The notes beneath the pieces were generated by a model. It ran no database searches. It worked only from the letters and a program-made list of their open reading frames with translations, and was not told the origin of the DNA. From a virus, in IMG/VR virus record IMGVR_UViG_3300025674_000146, positions 1 through 36,846 of that record: a stretch of DNA of 36,846 nt. One strand, given 5' to 3'. Both the position numbers and the translations under genes were made by a program. Shown here in pieces: positions 22,548 through 32,460 of this stretch (within the stretch, counting starts at the first letter, position 1; each line of letters begins with the position of its first letter).

Positions 22548-25500
22548 TAGTTTTCACCTTCCAAATCTTGTTCATGGGCAGAACGGAACTCTCGGTACAA
22601 AACCCGTTCCCAAACTTCGGCAAACTCAGGAACTTGCTCCGCTATGATTGTGCCTGTTTCGTACAGCCACGCACGAAGCTGCACGTCGTAGCCACCGCCT
22701 ACCTCAAAGCCAGCACCTACAGCGTTATCCACAGCAAACTGGCGAGCCTCAAGGTAGGCAGTCAAAGGCTCAATCATGGGATTGTCCTTCAGGCGCTCAT
22801 CGCCAACAGCCTCAATAAGCTGCGCGATTTGATCCTCAGGAGAAACGCTTTCGCCCCGACCAACAACTCCCAAATAGCCAGGGAACTGATCTTTAAGCTG
22901 ATCCCTGACGCCCCTCAAATACTCCTGCGCCTCAACGGTAAGTTCGCCGTCAAAGTTTTCAAGCACTTCTTCCTTACGCATTTCGTAAACAATCCGAGCA
23001 GTGTTGTCCTGAAGAATCTCAAGAGACATCCGGGGGTTAAGAGCCTGACGTTCCGGATCGTCAGCAAATGTTCCGACGTAGACGCTGTAAACAAGATCAT
23101 CTTCCTCGGCAGGAGGCGGAGCAAAATACCCGTAAACCTGCGGATACTCAATCTCCGCAAACCGGTTCTCCCGAACCCAATCAATGCCTTCCTGATGAAG
23201 CGGAGTACCGCCACCGTTAGTCAAATCACGAGACTTCGGGTTAATCAAAGCGGCAGCGTCAAAGCCGTACCGATCAATAAACTCACCCGGAGCTTCCGCT
23301 ACGCCGAACTCTTCCTGAAGCCGACGGTACTCCTCCTGCACCATCCATGTCCTCATTTCTTCCCCAGTAATGTCAGTGTTGAACTGGTAACTAGGAGCAC
23401 CGGGAAGCAAGAAGCTGACGGCCATGCGAATAAACGCAGTGTACTGAGCGCGCCGACGAGCTTCTTGAACGAGAGCGTTGTTGCGCTCATCAGAATCAAG
23501 AGTCTCAAGACTCCACTCAGGATCATGGGCAATCATGTGATTCATGATCTCCATAACATGATTCTCAAAGATTCGATGTTCTTCCGGCGTCAAACCTCTG
23601 CCCGCAGAAAACTCAACCAACCGACTTACCCACGGCGGAATCATTACATCTGCGGCAGTTCCCACGGGGTCATCAAAAATGTTAGGCGGCAAACCGTAAC
23701 CTGCTGAGATGAAATCCTTAACAGGGTCAAACTCCGGTTCGTCAGGCAAAAACGCCGAAGCAAGAAGTTGCGGAACTGGCCCAAACCCAGGGTGCATTTC
23801 GCTAAACATTGACAACGACGAGGTTTGGCCCTCAAGCACCATGTTCAGGCCCGAAACTCCCGAAAGCAGCGAACCCGACCCTGGATAAACAAAAACCTCA
23901 TCGCCCCACTGGTTCTCTTGGAAGTAGCCGCCCGCATAATCCAGAAGCGCCTCAGCCTTGTTCAACCGGTTCGGGTTCTCCGCCATAATCGCAATCCAAC
24001 GACTAACGACCTCAAAGAACGCATCCCCGAACGGGAAAATATTGCGCGTCACATCAAAGAACTGGTTGCGCTCAGAAAGGTCATAAAGCCTCATCTTCAC
24101 CGCATGTAGCGCCTCAGCCTTAGCAACAGCGTCAGCTTCTTCACCAGTAAGAATCCGCTGATTGCCCGTAGGAAGCCGATCAAAATTGCTCTCGTTAAGA
24201 TTTCTAGTAATGCTTTCCGTCTGAGACTTGCTCAAGTTGGCTTTAGCAAGATTGTCAATCAGATCGCCCGCTTGGTTGGGATCAACGCTGCGCGCTAGAC
24301 GCTCCAAAGAACGCCAATACTGCTGACGGAAAAGAGGCGAACGATCCATGATGTTTGATGGCTTCGTCATCAGCCACTCAAACATGAAGTTGACAGCCCC
24401 GTCCGCTGCGTTGTCGTGACGAGCGCTTCTCGTAACCCGTCGGCCCACCACCATGTCGGGAAGGTCATCTATGCGGCTTTCAACAGCATCAAGGAAACGC
24501 CGATTTATGCTGCCAGCCCGGTCTGCAATCCTATAACCATCAAGCGAACCCGTCCGAAGCACGTCCAACAACTCAACATTGCCGCCCGTCAAGTCCTGAA
24601 TCCGCTGCTCCACGTTCTGCCGCAAGAAAGCGTCGGCGTCCGCTCGGCTGTTAACAATGTCCCGAACATTGGCATTGCGACCTTGCTGAAGCGTAGCCCG
24701 CACCCCAGGCATGTTTTTCCAGAAAGTTTCCGAAGCCTCCTGAAAATTGTCAGCCCGCAAAAACATCGCAACTTCAGGAGAAGTCAATAGGCGATACGCC
24801 TGATCCGCCCAATGTCTAGCGTAAAGCCTTGTGTCGGTTGGCGCCCCAGCCGGAGTTACCTTAAAAATCGGCTCAAAACCCTCAATGAACGCATACCTCT
24901 GCGCTTCGCCAATTCGACTTACGTCACGAGACGAAAACATCGCCCGCTGCATAGCCTCACTAGCCGACAAATACTGGCCCGTAATGTCAGTTGCACCTCG
25001 GGCGCCTCTTCGACTTTCGCCAATAGCGTGAAGAATGTAGTCAAGCGGGTGATTGCCCAAAGACGAATACCCCGAGAAAGCAAGACGAAGCTGACCCTCC
25101 GTCAACACCTTGACAGGCCAAGCAACACGAAGAAGGCGAGTTGCCTTCCAAGCAGACATAACGGCGCCCAAAACAAGGTCAGCAGGTCCCTGGACAAACC
25201 TGCCGCCCGCTTTCATCCACCCCTGGAAAATCGGGTTGCCAAACATCTCCCGAAGCTCACGGGCAGTCGGCATCGGAATGTTATTGCTAAGAGTTTCAGC
25301 ATAAACCTGAGGCGAAGGCTTAGCGGCACCATCTTTGATGTCGTGCCAAAAGTCCATGTGCTGAAACCCGGCAGTACCGTTCGGGTCCGTAAGCTCACGA
25401 ACCCAGTAAGCAGTTTGATCCTGAACGCCCCTATGCCAAACAGTAGCAATGTACTGCACGGCGTTAGAAGCCTTAGCAAGATCGCTAACCCCCTCAGCCT

Positions 25501-27184
25501 CAGCAGCCCTCATCGCAATTGATTCAGTCATGTCAATTGCGACTTGCTTCAGCATTGCCGGGTTGTTTGTTGCAGCAAACCGATAAGTGAACTCAGAAAC
25601 GTCAGCAGCCGAAGCGTTAGAGTTAATCAAAATGCGTCGCGCAGTATCGACACGCTGCCGAGCGTCAGTAATCGACAGAGACGACTCCGGAACGTAAGCG
25701 GCCTGCCGACGAAGCGAAGGCACATGATCCTGCGCCCAATCGATCTGCGGCTGGAACCGAGGCAGGCGAGGCAACTCAGTAACTTCGATACCAAGCTGCT
25801 CCTTAAGAATCTTAGCTACATCATCAAGATCGTTAGCGTCTACAATCTGCGCCACAGCCATAGGGTCAGCGGAACCGCCCAACGCTTTATCGACGTAAGT
25901 AAAGTCCGTCGAATCCGTCAAAGCCTCAATAACTTGGAGACCTTCTTCCGAATTCAAGTAATCGCCAGCCCTACTGACATCAATTGTGCGCCGCCCCCTG
26001 ATGCCCTGAAGGATGACCCCATCCATAGCAAGAGCACCCGGGCCAACAATCTCGTTTGCCAAATCAATTAAACCGGCAGTAATGCCGTACTGCTTAGTGC
26101 CCGGCTCAAACACCTGCGTTGAAGCAAACCGCCCAATCGAAAACGGCTGATCATCAACAAGTTGGAACTCAAGCGAGTTAGCAAGGCGCTGCTGCGCAAC
26201 CGCAGACTCAGGGTCAGTAAAGTAACCTTGCCCAAGATCAACCCTAGGCAACTCGCCCTTACGAATATCGCCTATGGCATCTTCCAAAACGACACCAGCG
26301 TCCGTCAGCGACATAACCTCAGCAGCAACATCTGGGTCCGGAGCCAAACCATAACGCGCAAAATAAATATTTGCCGCTGCCTCCATGCCAGCCAACCAGC
26401 CATCGTTAACCCAGGCATCGTGGACAACGGTGCCAACCGCCTGAGTGGATTGCGGGCCAAGATCAAGCACAGTCATTGCGCCACGGACAGTCGGCTTAAT
26501 GCCCTGCTCAAAAATTGGGTCGCCGCCCCCCAAGCCAATCGCTCCCAAAGCGTCGCCCGCCTTGTCGTGGAGAAAACCAGCGCCCCGCTTCCAAATGTCA
26601 AACCCCTGACTAAGCTGCGAATCTAACCTAAGCCCAACAGTATTGTCTGGGTCCGTAAGTTCATTGATTGGCTCCATCCCGCCAAGATTTACAGTCAACG
26701 GGTCAACACGAGGCTCACGGTTCAACACCGGCCCCATCACCGACGCCGTATCCCCCCCTTGCGAAGTAGGGGAACCCGAAGCAGACCGTTGCGCCCGACG
26801 GCTTCTTGCCCTAAGAACCCGAAGAGGGTCCCGCACCCCAGCCTCTTCCATCTCCTTGTATTCTCGGTAGCCGTCGGCACCAAGCGCAGCACGAAGAGAC
26901 TCGCCCTTAGTCATAGGGCGACCAGTAAACGTCCCAAGCTGCATACCCTCAGCCAGCGCCGCCCCCGCCACACGGCGGGCACCAGTGTCAGACGAGTCAA
27001 TACCCGACGACGCCAAAGCATCAAACGTCGAAGCGTCAAGCCACGGAAACGCCACCGCCAAAGACTCAAGCGCGTCAATAGCAACGTCATCGAACTCAGA
27101 CTCAGCTACCTGAGCGATCTGCCTGTTAGCAGCAGCACGCTCAAGAATCGCCCGCTCAACAGCAGGATCAAACGCAGAAGTCAC
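22547..27184 (-). CDS. Giant 1545-residue virion protein, putative ejection protein
   Basis: I do not recognise a family for this protein. It is helical with few low-complexity segments. An Arg-rich coil lies near residues 130-145 (RARSRRAQRSASG), and a hydrophobic stretch in the middle (SAWKATRLLRVAWPVKVLT) is a possible membrane helix. The C-terminus is acidic. Position and size suit an internal virion protein injected ahead of the DNA, as gp16 of T7 or the large virion-associated enzymes of N4-like phages. No transglycosylase or polymerase motif is visible. The order portal, giant protein, scaffold, capsid differs from T7. Confidence 0.65.
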   Translation of the reverse strand: MTSAFDPAVERAILERAAANRQIAQVAESEFDDVAIDALESLAVAFPWLDASTFDALASSGIDSSDTGARRVAGAALAEGMQLGTFTGRPMTKGESLRAALGADGYREYKEMEEAGVRDPLRVLRARSRRAQRSASGSPTSQGGDTASVMGPVLNREPRVDPLTVNLGGMEPINELTDPDNTVGLRLDSQLSQGFDIWKRGAGFLHDKAGDALGAIGLGGGDPIFEQGIKPTVRGAMTVLDLGPQSTQAVGTVVHDAWVNDGWLAGMEAAANIYFARYGLAPDPDVAAEVMSLTDAGVVLEDAIGDIRKGELPRVDLGQGYFTDPESAVAQQRLANSLEFQLVDDQPFSIGRFASTQVFEPGTKQYGITAGLIDLANEIVGPGALAMDGVILQGIRGRRTIDVSRAGDYLNSEEGLQVIEALTDSTDFTYVDKALGGSADPMAVAQIVDANDLDDVAKILKEQLGIEVTELPRLPRFQPQIDWAQDHVPSLRRQAAYVPESSLSITDARQRVDTARRILINSNASAADVSEFTYRFAATNNPAMLKQVAIDMTESIAMRAAEAEGVSDLAKASNAVQYIATVWHRGVQDQTAYWVRELTDPNGTAGFQHMDFWHDIKDGAAKPSPQVYAETLSNNIPMPTARELREMFGNPIFQGWMKAGGRFVQGPADLVLGAVMSAWKATRLLRVAWPVKVLTEGQLRLAFSGYSSLGNHPLDYILHAIGESRRGARGATDITGQYLSASEAMQRAMFSSRDVSRIGEAQRYAFIEGFEPIFKVTPAGAPTDTRLYARHWADQAYRLLTSPEVAMFLRADNFQEASETFWKNMPGVRATLQQGRNANVRDIVNSRADADAFLRQNVEQRIQDLTGGNVELLDVLRTGSLDGYRIADRAGSINRRFLDAVESRIDDLPDMVVGRRVTRSARHDNAADGAVNFMFEWLMTKPSNIMDRSPLFRQQYWRSLERLARSVDPNQAGDLIDNLAKANLSKSQTESITRNLNESNFDRLPTGNQRILTGEEADAVAKAEALHAVKMRLYDLSERNQFFDVTRNIFPFGDAFFEVVSRWIAIMAENPNRLNKAEALLDYAGGYFQENQWGDEVFVYPGSGSLLSGVSGLNMVLEGQTSSLSMFSEMHPGFGPVPQLLASAFLPDEPEFDPVKDFISAGYGLPPNIFDDPVGTAADVMIPPWVSRLVEFSAGRGLTPEEHRIFENHVMEIMNHMIAHDPEWSLETLDSDERNNALVQEARRRAQYTAFIRMAVSFLLPGAPSYQFNTDITGEEMRTWMVQEEYRRLQEEFGVAEAPGEFIDRYGFDAAALINPKSRDLTNGGGTPLHQEGIDWVRENRFAEIEYPQVYGYFAPPPAEEDDLVYSVYVGTFADDPERQALNPRMSLEILQDNTARIVYEMRKEEVLENFDGELTVEAQEYLRGVRDQLKDQFPGYLGVVGRGESVSPEDQIAQLIEAVGDERLKDNPMIEPLTAYLEARQFAVDNAVGAGFEVGGGYDVQLRAWLYETGTIIAEQVPEFAEVWERVLYREFRSAHEQDLEGEN

Positions 27185-27187
27185 GAA

Positions 27188-27520
27188 CTACCGCCTCTCA
27201 ATACGGCGAAGCAACCGGATAAGGGTAGGGGACTGACGGCGAGCAGCAGCAGCCCGCAAACGAACCAAAGACTGCTGCTCAGGAGACATCATCGCAGCAG
27301 GACCCGCAGGCCCCGGACCCGGACCAATCGGCAACCCAGCCTGCACCGGCTCCTCCGGACGCTCCGACCGTCGAACCACCGGAGGACGAGCAGGGCGAGG
27401 CGAAGGCGTTTCAGAAACCACCCCAGCGCGCCTTGACGCCTCACCCTGCGTCTCAGCCGCAGCCTCACCCGGCAGCCGAGAAGAATCCATCAAATCAGTA
27501 CGGTTGTATTGCGGAGCCAT
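27188..27520 (-). CDS. Small basic Pro-rich virion protein (110 aa)
   Basis: This 110-residue disordered protein starts MAPQYNRTDLMDSSRLPGEA and has Pro/Gly/Arg-rich segments (GLPIGPGPGPAGPAAM) and an Arg-rich helix near the C-terminus (LVRLRAAAARRQS). The ATG overlaps the stop of the upstream gene (TAATG), so translation is coupled. Its role is unknown. Confidence 0.55.
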   Translation of the reverse strand: MAPQYNRTDLMDSSRLPGEAAAETQGEASRRAGVVSETPSPRPARPPVVRRSERPEEPVQAGLPIGPGPGPAGPAAMMSPEQQSLVRLRAAAARRQSPTLIRLLRRIERR

Positions 27521-27807
27521 TACCACTTCACCTTGTTCGCCCAATACGCAGCAGAACACTTGCCCTTCGCAATGTTCTTCGCATGACGAGCCTTAAACGA
27601 CTTGCGACGAGCCTTCTCCTTCGCCGTCTTCGGGTTCTTGCCAGCACCCTTCACGCCCTGCTGACCAAAACGAATCGTCTTGATCGAACCATCCGCACAC
27701 TTCGCCACAACAACATGGCTCTTCGTCGGATGATTTGGAGTGCGCTTCGGCTTGTTGTAGCCCGAAACGCCAGCACGCTTCAGACGAGGATCAGGTTTCT
27801 TCGCCAT
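27520..27807 (-). CDS. Conserved small basic phage protein (95 aa)
   Basis: This 95-residue basic protein has the segments HPTKSHVVVAKCADGSIKTI, RFGQQGVKGAGKNPKT and FKARHAKNIAKGKCSAAYWA, ending NKVKW. I recall near-identical small proteins in many podoviruses, always of unknown function and often near the portal or head genes. It is a likely DNA-associated head component. Coupled to its neighbours by overlaps. Confidence 0.7.
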   Translation of the reverse strand: MAKKPDPRLKRAGVSGYNKPKRTPNHPTKSHVVVAKCADGSIKTIRFGQQGVKGAGKNPKTAKEKARRKSFKARHAKNIAKGKCSAAYWANKVKW

Positions 27808-27808
27808 G

Positions 27809-27997
27809 TCACTTCCTCTTCTTCGCTGCCCTCTTCTTCGCAGCCTTCTTCACAGGACGCTTCTTCGCTGTCTTAGCCGAATCCCTAAACGCCTTATCTG
27901 TAGGCGCACCCTTCGACCCAGGCTTCCGCATCCGCTCGTTAGAACCACGCTTGATGCGATTCCGCTTCTTGCGAATGTTGTCGTACAAGCCAGCCAT
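27809..27997 (-). CDS. Lys/Arg-rich histone-like tail protein (62 aa)
   Basis: This 62-residue protein starts MAGLYDNIRKKRNRIKRGSN and ends in about 20 residues of Lys, Arg and Ala (KKRPVKKAAKKRAAKKRK). It resembles histone H1-like tails and should bind DNA. Together with the next two genes it forms a run of tiny basic products. A role in condensing packaged DNA is inferred. Confidence 0.65.
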   Translation of the reverse strand: MAGLYDNIRKKRNRIKRGSNERMRKPGSKGAPTDKAFRDSAKTAKKRPVKKAAKKRAAKKRK

Positions 27998-28083
27998 CAG
28001 CGACGCTTCTTCGCCTTCTTCTTCGTCTTAGCGGCTGCCTTGTAGCCCTTCATGGTGTACGGCTTACTTCCCTTACCTGGCAT
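27997..28083 (-). CDS. Basic microprotein (28 aa)
   Basis: A 28-residue frame reads MPGKGSKPYTMKGYKAAAKT then KKKAKKRR. Its ATG overlaps the stop of the 110-residue gene and its TGA overlaps the next ATG, so it is tightly coupled on both sides. Similar MPGKGSKPYTMK-type micropeptides occur in other phages to my memory. It belongs with the adjacent basic proteins. Confidence 0.6.
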   Translation of the reverse strand: MPGKGSKPYTMKGYKAAAKTKKKAKKRR

Positions 28084-28415
28084 CAGTCCTCCTCAGACTT
28101 CCTCGTAGCCTTCTTCGCAGCCTTCTTCACCGGCTTCGGCAACTCAGGCGCATCCACCTTCATCGCCCCAGACGGAAAAAACGCAACAGCCTCACCGGCA
28201 AACAAACGCACCCCACCAATCGACACCCACGGCACCGACCCCTTACGAGGATCAGCAGCCATGCCGACCTGCACCGTCACCGAACGATCAAAATTCGCAG
28301 CAATACCCTGCCGCACCGACTCCATCTCGCCATTCACCCGAGCCTCATCGCTGACGCCCGCAAGATCGGACTCCTCAACAACAACAACCGGAATCTTCAA
28401 CTCAGCATTACGCAC
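28083..28415 (-). CDS. Hypothetical head protein with basic tail (110 aa)
   Basis: This 110-residue protein begins MRNAELKIPVVVVEESDLAG, has a beta-rich middle (VTVQVGMAADPRKGSVPWVS) and a lysine-rich C-terminus (KPVKKAAKKATRKSEED) like its neighbours. It lies between the portal and the microprotein gene. Possibly a DNA-binding head protein. Unknown. Confidence 0.6.
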   Translation of the reverse strand: MRNAELKIPVVVVEESDLAGVSDEARVNGEMESVRQGIAANFDRSVTVQVGMAADPRKGSVPWVSIGGVRLFAGEAVAFFPSGAMKVDAPELPKPVKKAAKKATRKSEED

Positions 28416-28423
28416 AAAGGCTC

Positions 28424-30274
28424 CTAACCCTGCGGGCCGACGAACGCAGCAGGCGAACGAGCGGCAGTCAACATTGACGACAGATTACGCAAATCCTCAG
28501 GCGGAGGCGCAATAGCCCCCGCAACCTCAGCCTCAGGACCAGCCCCCATCGGACCCCCCATCATTGCAGCACCCGCAGGAACCTGCTGCTGCTGCGCCGC
28601 CTGCTCAGCCTGACGACGCTCCTCAATCTCCGACTCAACCTCATCCCACGCCAAATCAATCCGCATCCCCGTGCGAACCTTCTTAATCAACGACGAGAAA
28701 TCCCGAACCGAGAACGGCGAATCAGGCGACGCAGCCAACGTCTGCACCTGCGTCAAAATCGCCCGCTCAATCGACTCCGCCGTAGAACGAGACTTCTCGC
28801 CCTCAACATCATCAACCAGCGGATCATGCCGCATCACCGTCTCCTGAGAAATCGTCCCCATCCCAAGACGCTGACCCAACGCAACAATCCGGTCACCCGC
28901 ATCCAAACCAGCCGCAAAATACGAAACCTTCGACTTGCACGACACCTTGCCGCCGTTATCCACCCACAAATCACCCGGCTTGTACGACAGATTCCCGTGC
29001 TCAGCCCCAAACCGGACCGCATACACCTTCTCCGACTCAGGGAAATACGCATGATCAATACGAGCCATCGCCTCGTTCACATGCTCAAGCGACTCCTCAA
29101 ACAACTGATGCGCTTCCTGCACCGGGAAATCCAACACCGCAGCCAACAACTGATCCGCACGCCGACCAGTCCGCACATTCGTTGCAGCCTCGCCACCCAA
29201 CTCAGACGGCAACCCCGCCGTCAAACGCTGCGCCCGCTCCAAATCACCAACAGCAGTCCGCTCCATAAACTGCGGAGGCGTATTCCGATACTGAATCGAA
29301 CCACCCTTCACAATGCCCGGAATGCCATCAAACGGATTCGGCGCCTGACGCAACTCCGGCTCCTCAGACGGATTCGCAATCACCCACGTCTCACCAAGAA
29401 TCCCCTGACGAGTCGCAATGTACGCCAACGCATCCATCTCAGCCGCACGCTGATACATGCCAATAATCTGGTGATACCCCGACTTCTGCTGCGACAACGA
29501 AATCTCACCCGGCATCACCACCAACGGCATACCCGCACGATTCGGCACCATCGCAATAGGCGCCCAATCCGCAGCCAAATGAATCTCACCCGACGACAAC
29601 GAATCGTTGAAATCAAAATCGTCACTACCCTCACCCTGACGGCGAGCAGCAATCAACCAAATCACATCCGAATCGACATACTCCAAAACGTCAATCGCCG
29701 TCTCAGACGTATCACCCTTCTTCACACCCAAACGGGCAGCCGCCTCCGGATGCGAACGCTGCAACCAACCCAACGTCTGCCGATTCGCAAAAATACAATC
29801 AGGCGGCAACATGTCATCCGGATCACCCGTCGGACACGCATACGTCGCCAACGGCGACCGCACATCAAACTGCGGAAACTCGCCACTCATATTCGGACGC
29901 ACCCGCAACGGAGCCGACGCATACCCAACCAAATACCGGGCCGCACGACGCAGCTTCCGCTGCGACTTATTCATCTCATGAAACGCATAAAACGCCCGAC
30001 GACGAGAACGAGCCTTATCCAACTCACGCTTCGACGCCGCCGCAGGCAACGCCTCAATCTCAGGAAACACCGACGCAATCCGCTGCGCCGTCTGATTAAT
30101 CCCCTGGCGAGCAATGTTCGCAATCGCAGGACGCTCATCAGACTGAAACTCAGGCAACGGCACAATAATGTCGCCGTCATACAAATCAGCGATCTCCCGC
30201 ATCACCTGCTTCGTAGAACCCTCGTCATACACCCGAGAGTTGTAAAGCTCAACGACCTCATCAGCACTAATCAT
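28424..30274 (-). CDS. Portal protein
   Basis: This 616-residue protein is placed directly after the terminase and one tiny gene and is the right size for a podovirus-type portal. It starts MISADEVVELYNSRVYDEGS (an AAGGAG site precedes this ATG; a longer frame does not have one). Typical portal features are the helical segment INQTAQRIASVFPEIEALPA, a basic RAARYLVGYASAPLRV segment and a C-terminal acidic/Gln tail (SEIEERRQAEQAAQQQQ). It forms the 12-fold ring through which DNA is packaged. Confidence 0.75.
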   Translation of the reverse strand: MISADEVVELYNSRVYDEGSTKQVMREIADLYDGDIIVPLPEFQSDERPAIANIARQGINQTAQRIASVFPEIEALPAAASKRELDKARSRRRAFYAFHEMNKSQRKLRRAARYLVGYASAPLRVRPNMSGEFPQFDVRSPLATYACPTGDPDDMLPPDCIFANRQTLGWLQRSHPEAAARLGVKKGDTSETAIDVLEYVDSDVIWLIAARRQGEGSDDFDFNDSLSSGEIHLAADWAPIAMVPNRAGMPLVVMPGEISLSQQKSGYHQIIGMYQRAAEMDALAYIATRQGILGETWVIANPSEEPELRQAPNPFDGIPGIVKGGSIQYRNTPPQFMERTAVGDLERAQRLTAGLPSELGGEAATNVRTGRRADQLLAAVLDFPVQEAHQLFEESLEHVNEAMARIDHAYFPESEKVYAVRFGAEHGNLSYKPGDLWVDNGGKVSCKSKVSYFAAGLDAGDRIVALGQRLGMGTISQETVMRHDPLVDDVEGEKSRSTAESIERAILTQVQTLAASPDSPFSVRDFSSLIKKVRTGMRIDLAWDEVESEIEERRQAEQAAQQQQVPAGAAMMGGPMGAGPEAEVAGAIAPPPEDLRNLSSMLTAARSPAAFVGPQG

Positions 30275-30473
30275 CGAACAACTCCTTGCAAGCATCGTGA
30301 GCAATCACCAGCTTCACCTGCTCCAACAAACCAACCGCCTTCGTCGGCGTCATACCATCCGCCATGTAGCACCACATCTCCTCCGCCTCATTGTCCAAAA
30401 ACGAAAAGATGGAAATGCCACCCAACAACGTCGCACCCTCAGGAATAGTCCCAAACGCACCATCACTAGGCAT
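30267..30473 (-). CDS. Small hypothetical protein (68 aa)
   Basis: This 68-residue protein starts MPSDGAFGTIPEGATLLGGI. Its start overlaps the terminase end by 8 bases and its stop overlaps the portal start by 8. It contains a helix (TPTKAVGLLEQVKLVIAHDA). It lies where some phages encode a small head-closure or accessory packaging protein. No family is recognised. Confidence 0.55.
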   Translation of the reverse strand: MPSDGAFGTIPEGATLLGGISIFSFLDNEAEEMWCYMADGMTPTKAVGLLEQVKLVIAHDACKELFDD

Positions 30474-32460
30474 CAACCCTAGACCTTCCGCCAAGCCAAC
30501 TCGCCAAATGCGAATTCAACCTAGGCATCCTAGAAGGGTCCGGGGCCTTCAGTACGCGGACTTTGTTTGCCATCATCCAGCAAGCCATGATCTGATCGTC
30601 AGTACCCGAAGCGCCATGCTGCAACGAATACCGAGTCACCTCATTAACTAGCTTAATGGCGTTACGCCTACCAGTAAAGTCTCTCGGAGACGCACCCGAC
30701 GGAGTCTGCAAACCCGGCAAACGAATATTGCCCTCCTCAAACAACGGACGCAGCATCGTCACCCCATACTTCGGGTCCGCCTTATTCTTATGATGCGTCT
30801 CATGATCGTGGATACGGATGTGATGCTTCCGCTTCCACCTATCGACATACGGCTGCTGCAAAAACCACCGCTGCGCCACATTCTTCTCAAAAATCACATT
30901 CCGCAGCGGCAACCCAATCGCCTCAAAATCCAGACGCATCTCCTCCAACACGCCCGAATACGAATCGCCCTCGCCATACAAAAACTCCGGCTGCGTCATC
31001 GCCCCACGGAACAAATCCAACAAGAAATACGACTCAGACGACGGATGATACGCCCACGCCTGCACCGCCCAATTCTTCGTCGGTGACGGATCAACCGCCA
31101 CAACCGTAATCAACTCACCATCCAACTCAGGCAACTCCCAAGCATCACGGTCACGATCCCAACACCCCGGATGATCGTCATCACCATCAATCCAATGCTT
31201 CGGAACCAACACCGTGTCAGGCGACGTGTCGTTCTGCTGAAACACCGTCTCAAACCGCAACGGATTCTCCGCCTGCTCACGCAACAAATCCCGATACGTC
31301 AACCGGCGAGGATCAAGCAAACACCCATCCGGATACGGCAACGCCGTCTTCGGATGATGATGCGGCTCCTTCGACGTGCCCCCCTCACACTTCTCCGGAT
31401 AATGCGCCCTAAACACAATGTGGTGATACTTGCGGCGATGCGTGTCATCCATATCCGGATCAACACCCTCAAGCTCAACAATGTCGTCCTCGTCAATGTC
31501 CAACTTGTCCAAGCAATACCGGTAATGCTCATTCGGCCCCAACCGCTGACCCTCAAGAATCAACAAACCACCCGGCTCAAGACGCTTCTCAACCTCAGCA
31601 TCCCACCACGTCCTCGTGCGCTGCTGCTCCGCCTCCGAATCCATCTTCCTCACCGTCACAAGATCATCAAAGATCAAGAAGTCAACACGCCAACCGATGA
31701 TCTCGCCGTTACCGAACGCCGTCCACGTCGGCTCCTTGTCCGCAGGCGCACGCCCATCCAACTGCTCAACCGTAAACGAATTCGCCGTCCAGAAATCCGA
31801 CTGGCCCAACGGCTTGATCCGACCGTAATCAACAGCCAACACGCCAGACGGGTCCGCCTCCATACCCTTCGCAACCAAATCATCCGACACCGGCACCAAC
31901 GCCGTGCGCTCAAACGACGTGCGAAGCCGACGGGTGTACGAACCAGCAGTCGTCATACCCCACGAACCCAACACGCCACGGATTCGACGGTCCCGCATCG
32001 TCAACCACGCCGGAATGTCATGAGCAAACAGGGCCGTCTTGCCCGAACCGGGCGGGCAGTTCACGACCGCAAACCGCTTCTCCTCATCCTCGTACAGCTT
32101 CAGAACAATGTCGGCTGCTTCCTTGCGCCACGGCGTAGCCACCCTGCCGAAGTAACGCTCGCTGAAGTAGTGGAAGTCGTCCAGGGCGTGAGCGGCTTCT
32201 TCCGACAGTCCGTCGTATTGCACGGGTTCGGGCAGGTGCGCCTCTTGATGCCCCTGCGTCCGAGGGTCCTTGTTGAGACCCGACCGCTGAGACCAATGCT
32301 TCTCGGGGTTCTTAGGCTTCACTAGCTCACGCCCACGCTCCTCCTTGAGAATCTTGTCGCCAGTTGGTCGGGAGAATCCTGCTGTCCTGCACGCATGTGC
32401 GATTGAGGAACCCTCATCGACGCACTTCCAGAACACTCTTAGCTGAGCCGGGGTAATCAT
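30466..32460 (-). CDS. Terminase large subunit with N-terminal HTH
   Basis: This 664-residue protein packages DNA. Residues 1-40 form a helix-turn-helix (LRVFWKCVDEGSSIAHACRT, AGFSRPTGDKIL) of the kind used by small terminase subunits to bind DNA. The ATPase has Walker A PPGSGKT (136-142) and Walker B FLIFDD (261-266). The nuclease domain has VVAVDPSPTKNW (Asp457). It is the first gene of the late block. No separate small terminase gene was found, so the HTH may serve that role. An AAGGACC site precedes the ATG, preceded by a TAATAT box that may be a promoter element. Confidence 0.88.
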   Translation of the reverse strand: MITPAQLRVFWKCVDEGSSIAHACRTAGFSRPTGDKILKEERGRELVKPKNPEKHWSQRSGLNKDPRTQGHQEAHLPEPVQYDGLSEEAAHALDDFHYFSERYFGRVATPWRKEAADIVLKLYEDEEKRFAVVNCPPGSGKTALFAHDIPAWLTMRDRRIRGVLGSWGMTTAGSYTRRLRTSFERTALVPVSDDLVAKGMEADPSGVLAVDYGRIKPLGQSDFWTANSFTVEQLDGRAPADKEPTWTAFGNGEIIGWRVDFLIFDDLVTVRKMDSEAEQQRTRTWWDAEVEKRLEPGGLLILEGQRLGPNEHYRYCLDKLDIDEDDIVELEGVDPDMDDTHRRKYHHIVFRAHYPEKCEGGTSKEPHHHPKTALPYPDGCLLDPRRLTYRDLLREQAENPLRFETVFQQNDTSPDTVLVPKHWIDGDDDHPGCWDRDRDAWELPELDGELITVVAVDPSPTKNWAVQAWAYHPSSESYFLLDLFRGAMTQPEFLYGEGDSYSGVLEEMRLDFEAIGLPLRNVIFEKNVAQRWFLQQPYVDRWKRKHHIRIHDHETHHKNKADPKYGVTMLRPLFEEGNIRLPGLQTPSGASPRDFTGRRNAIKLVNEVTRYSLQHGASGTDDQIMACWMMANKVRVLKAPDPSRMPRLNSHLASWLGGRSRVDA

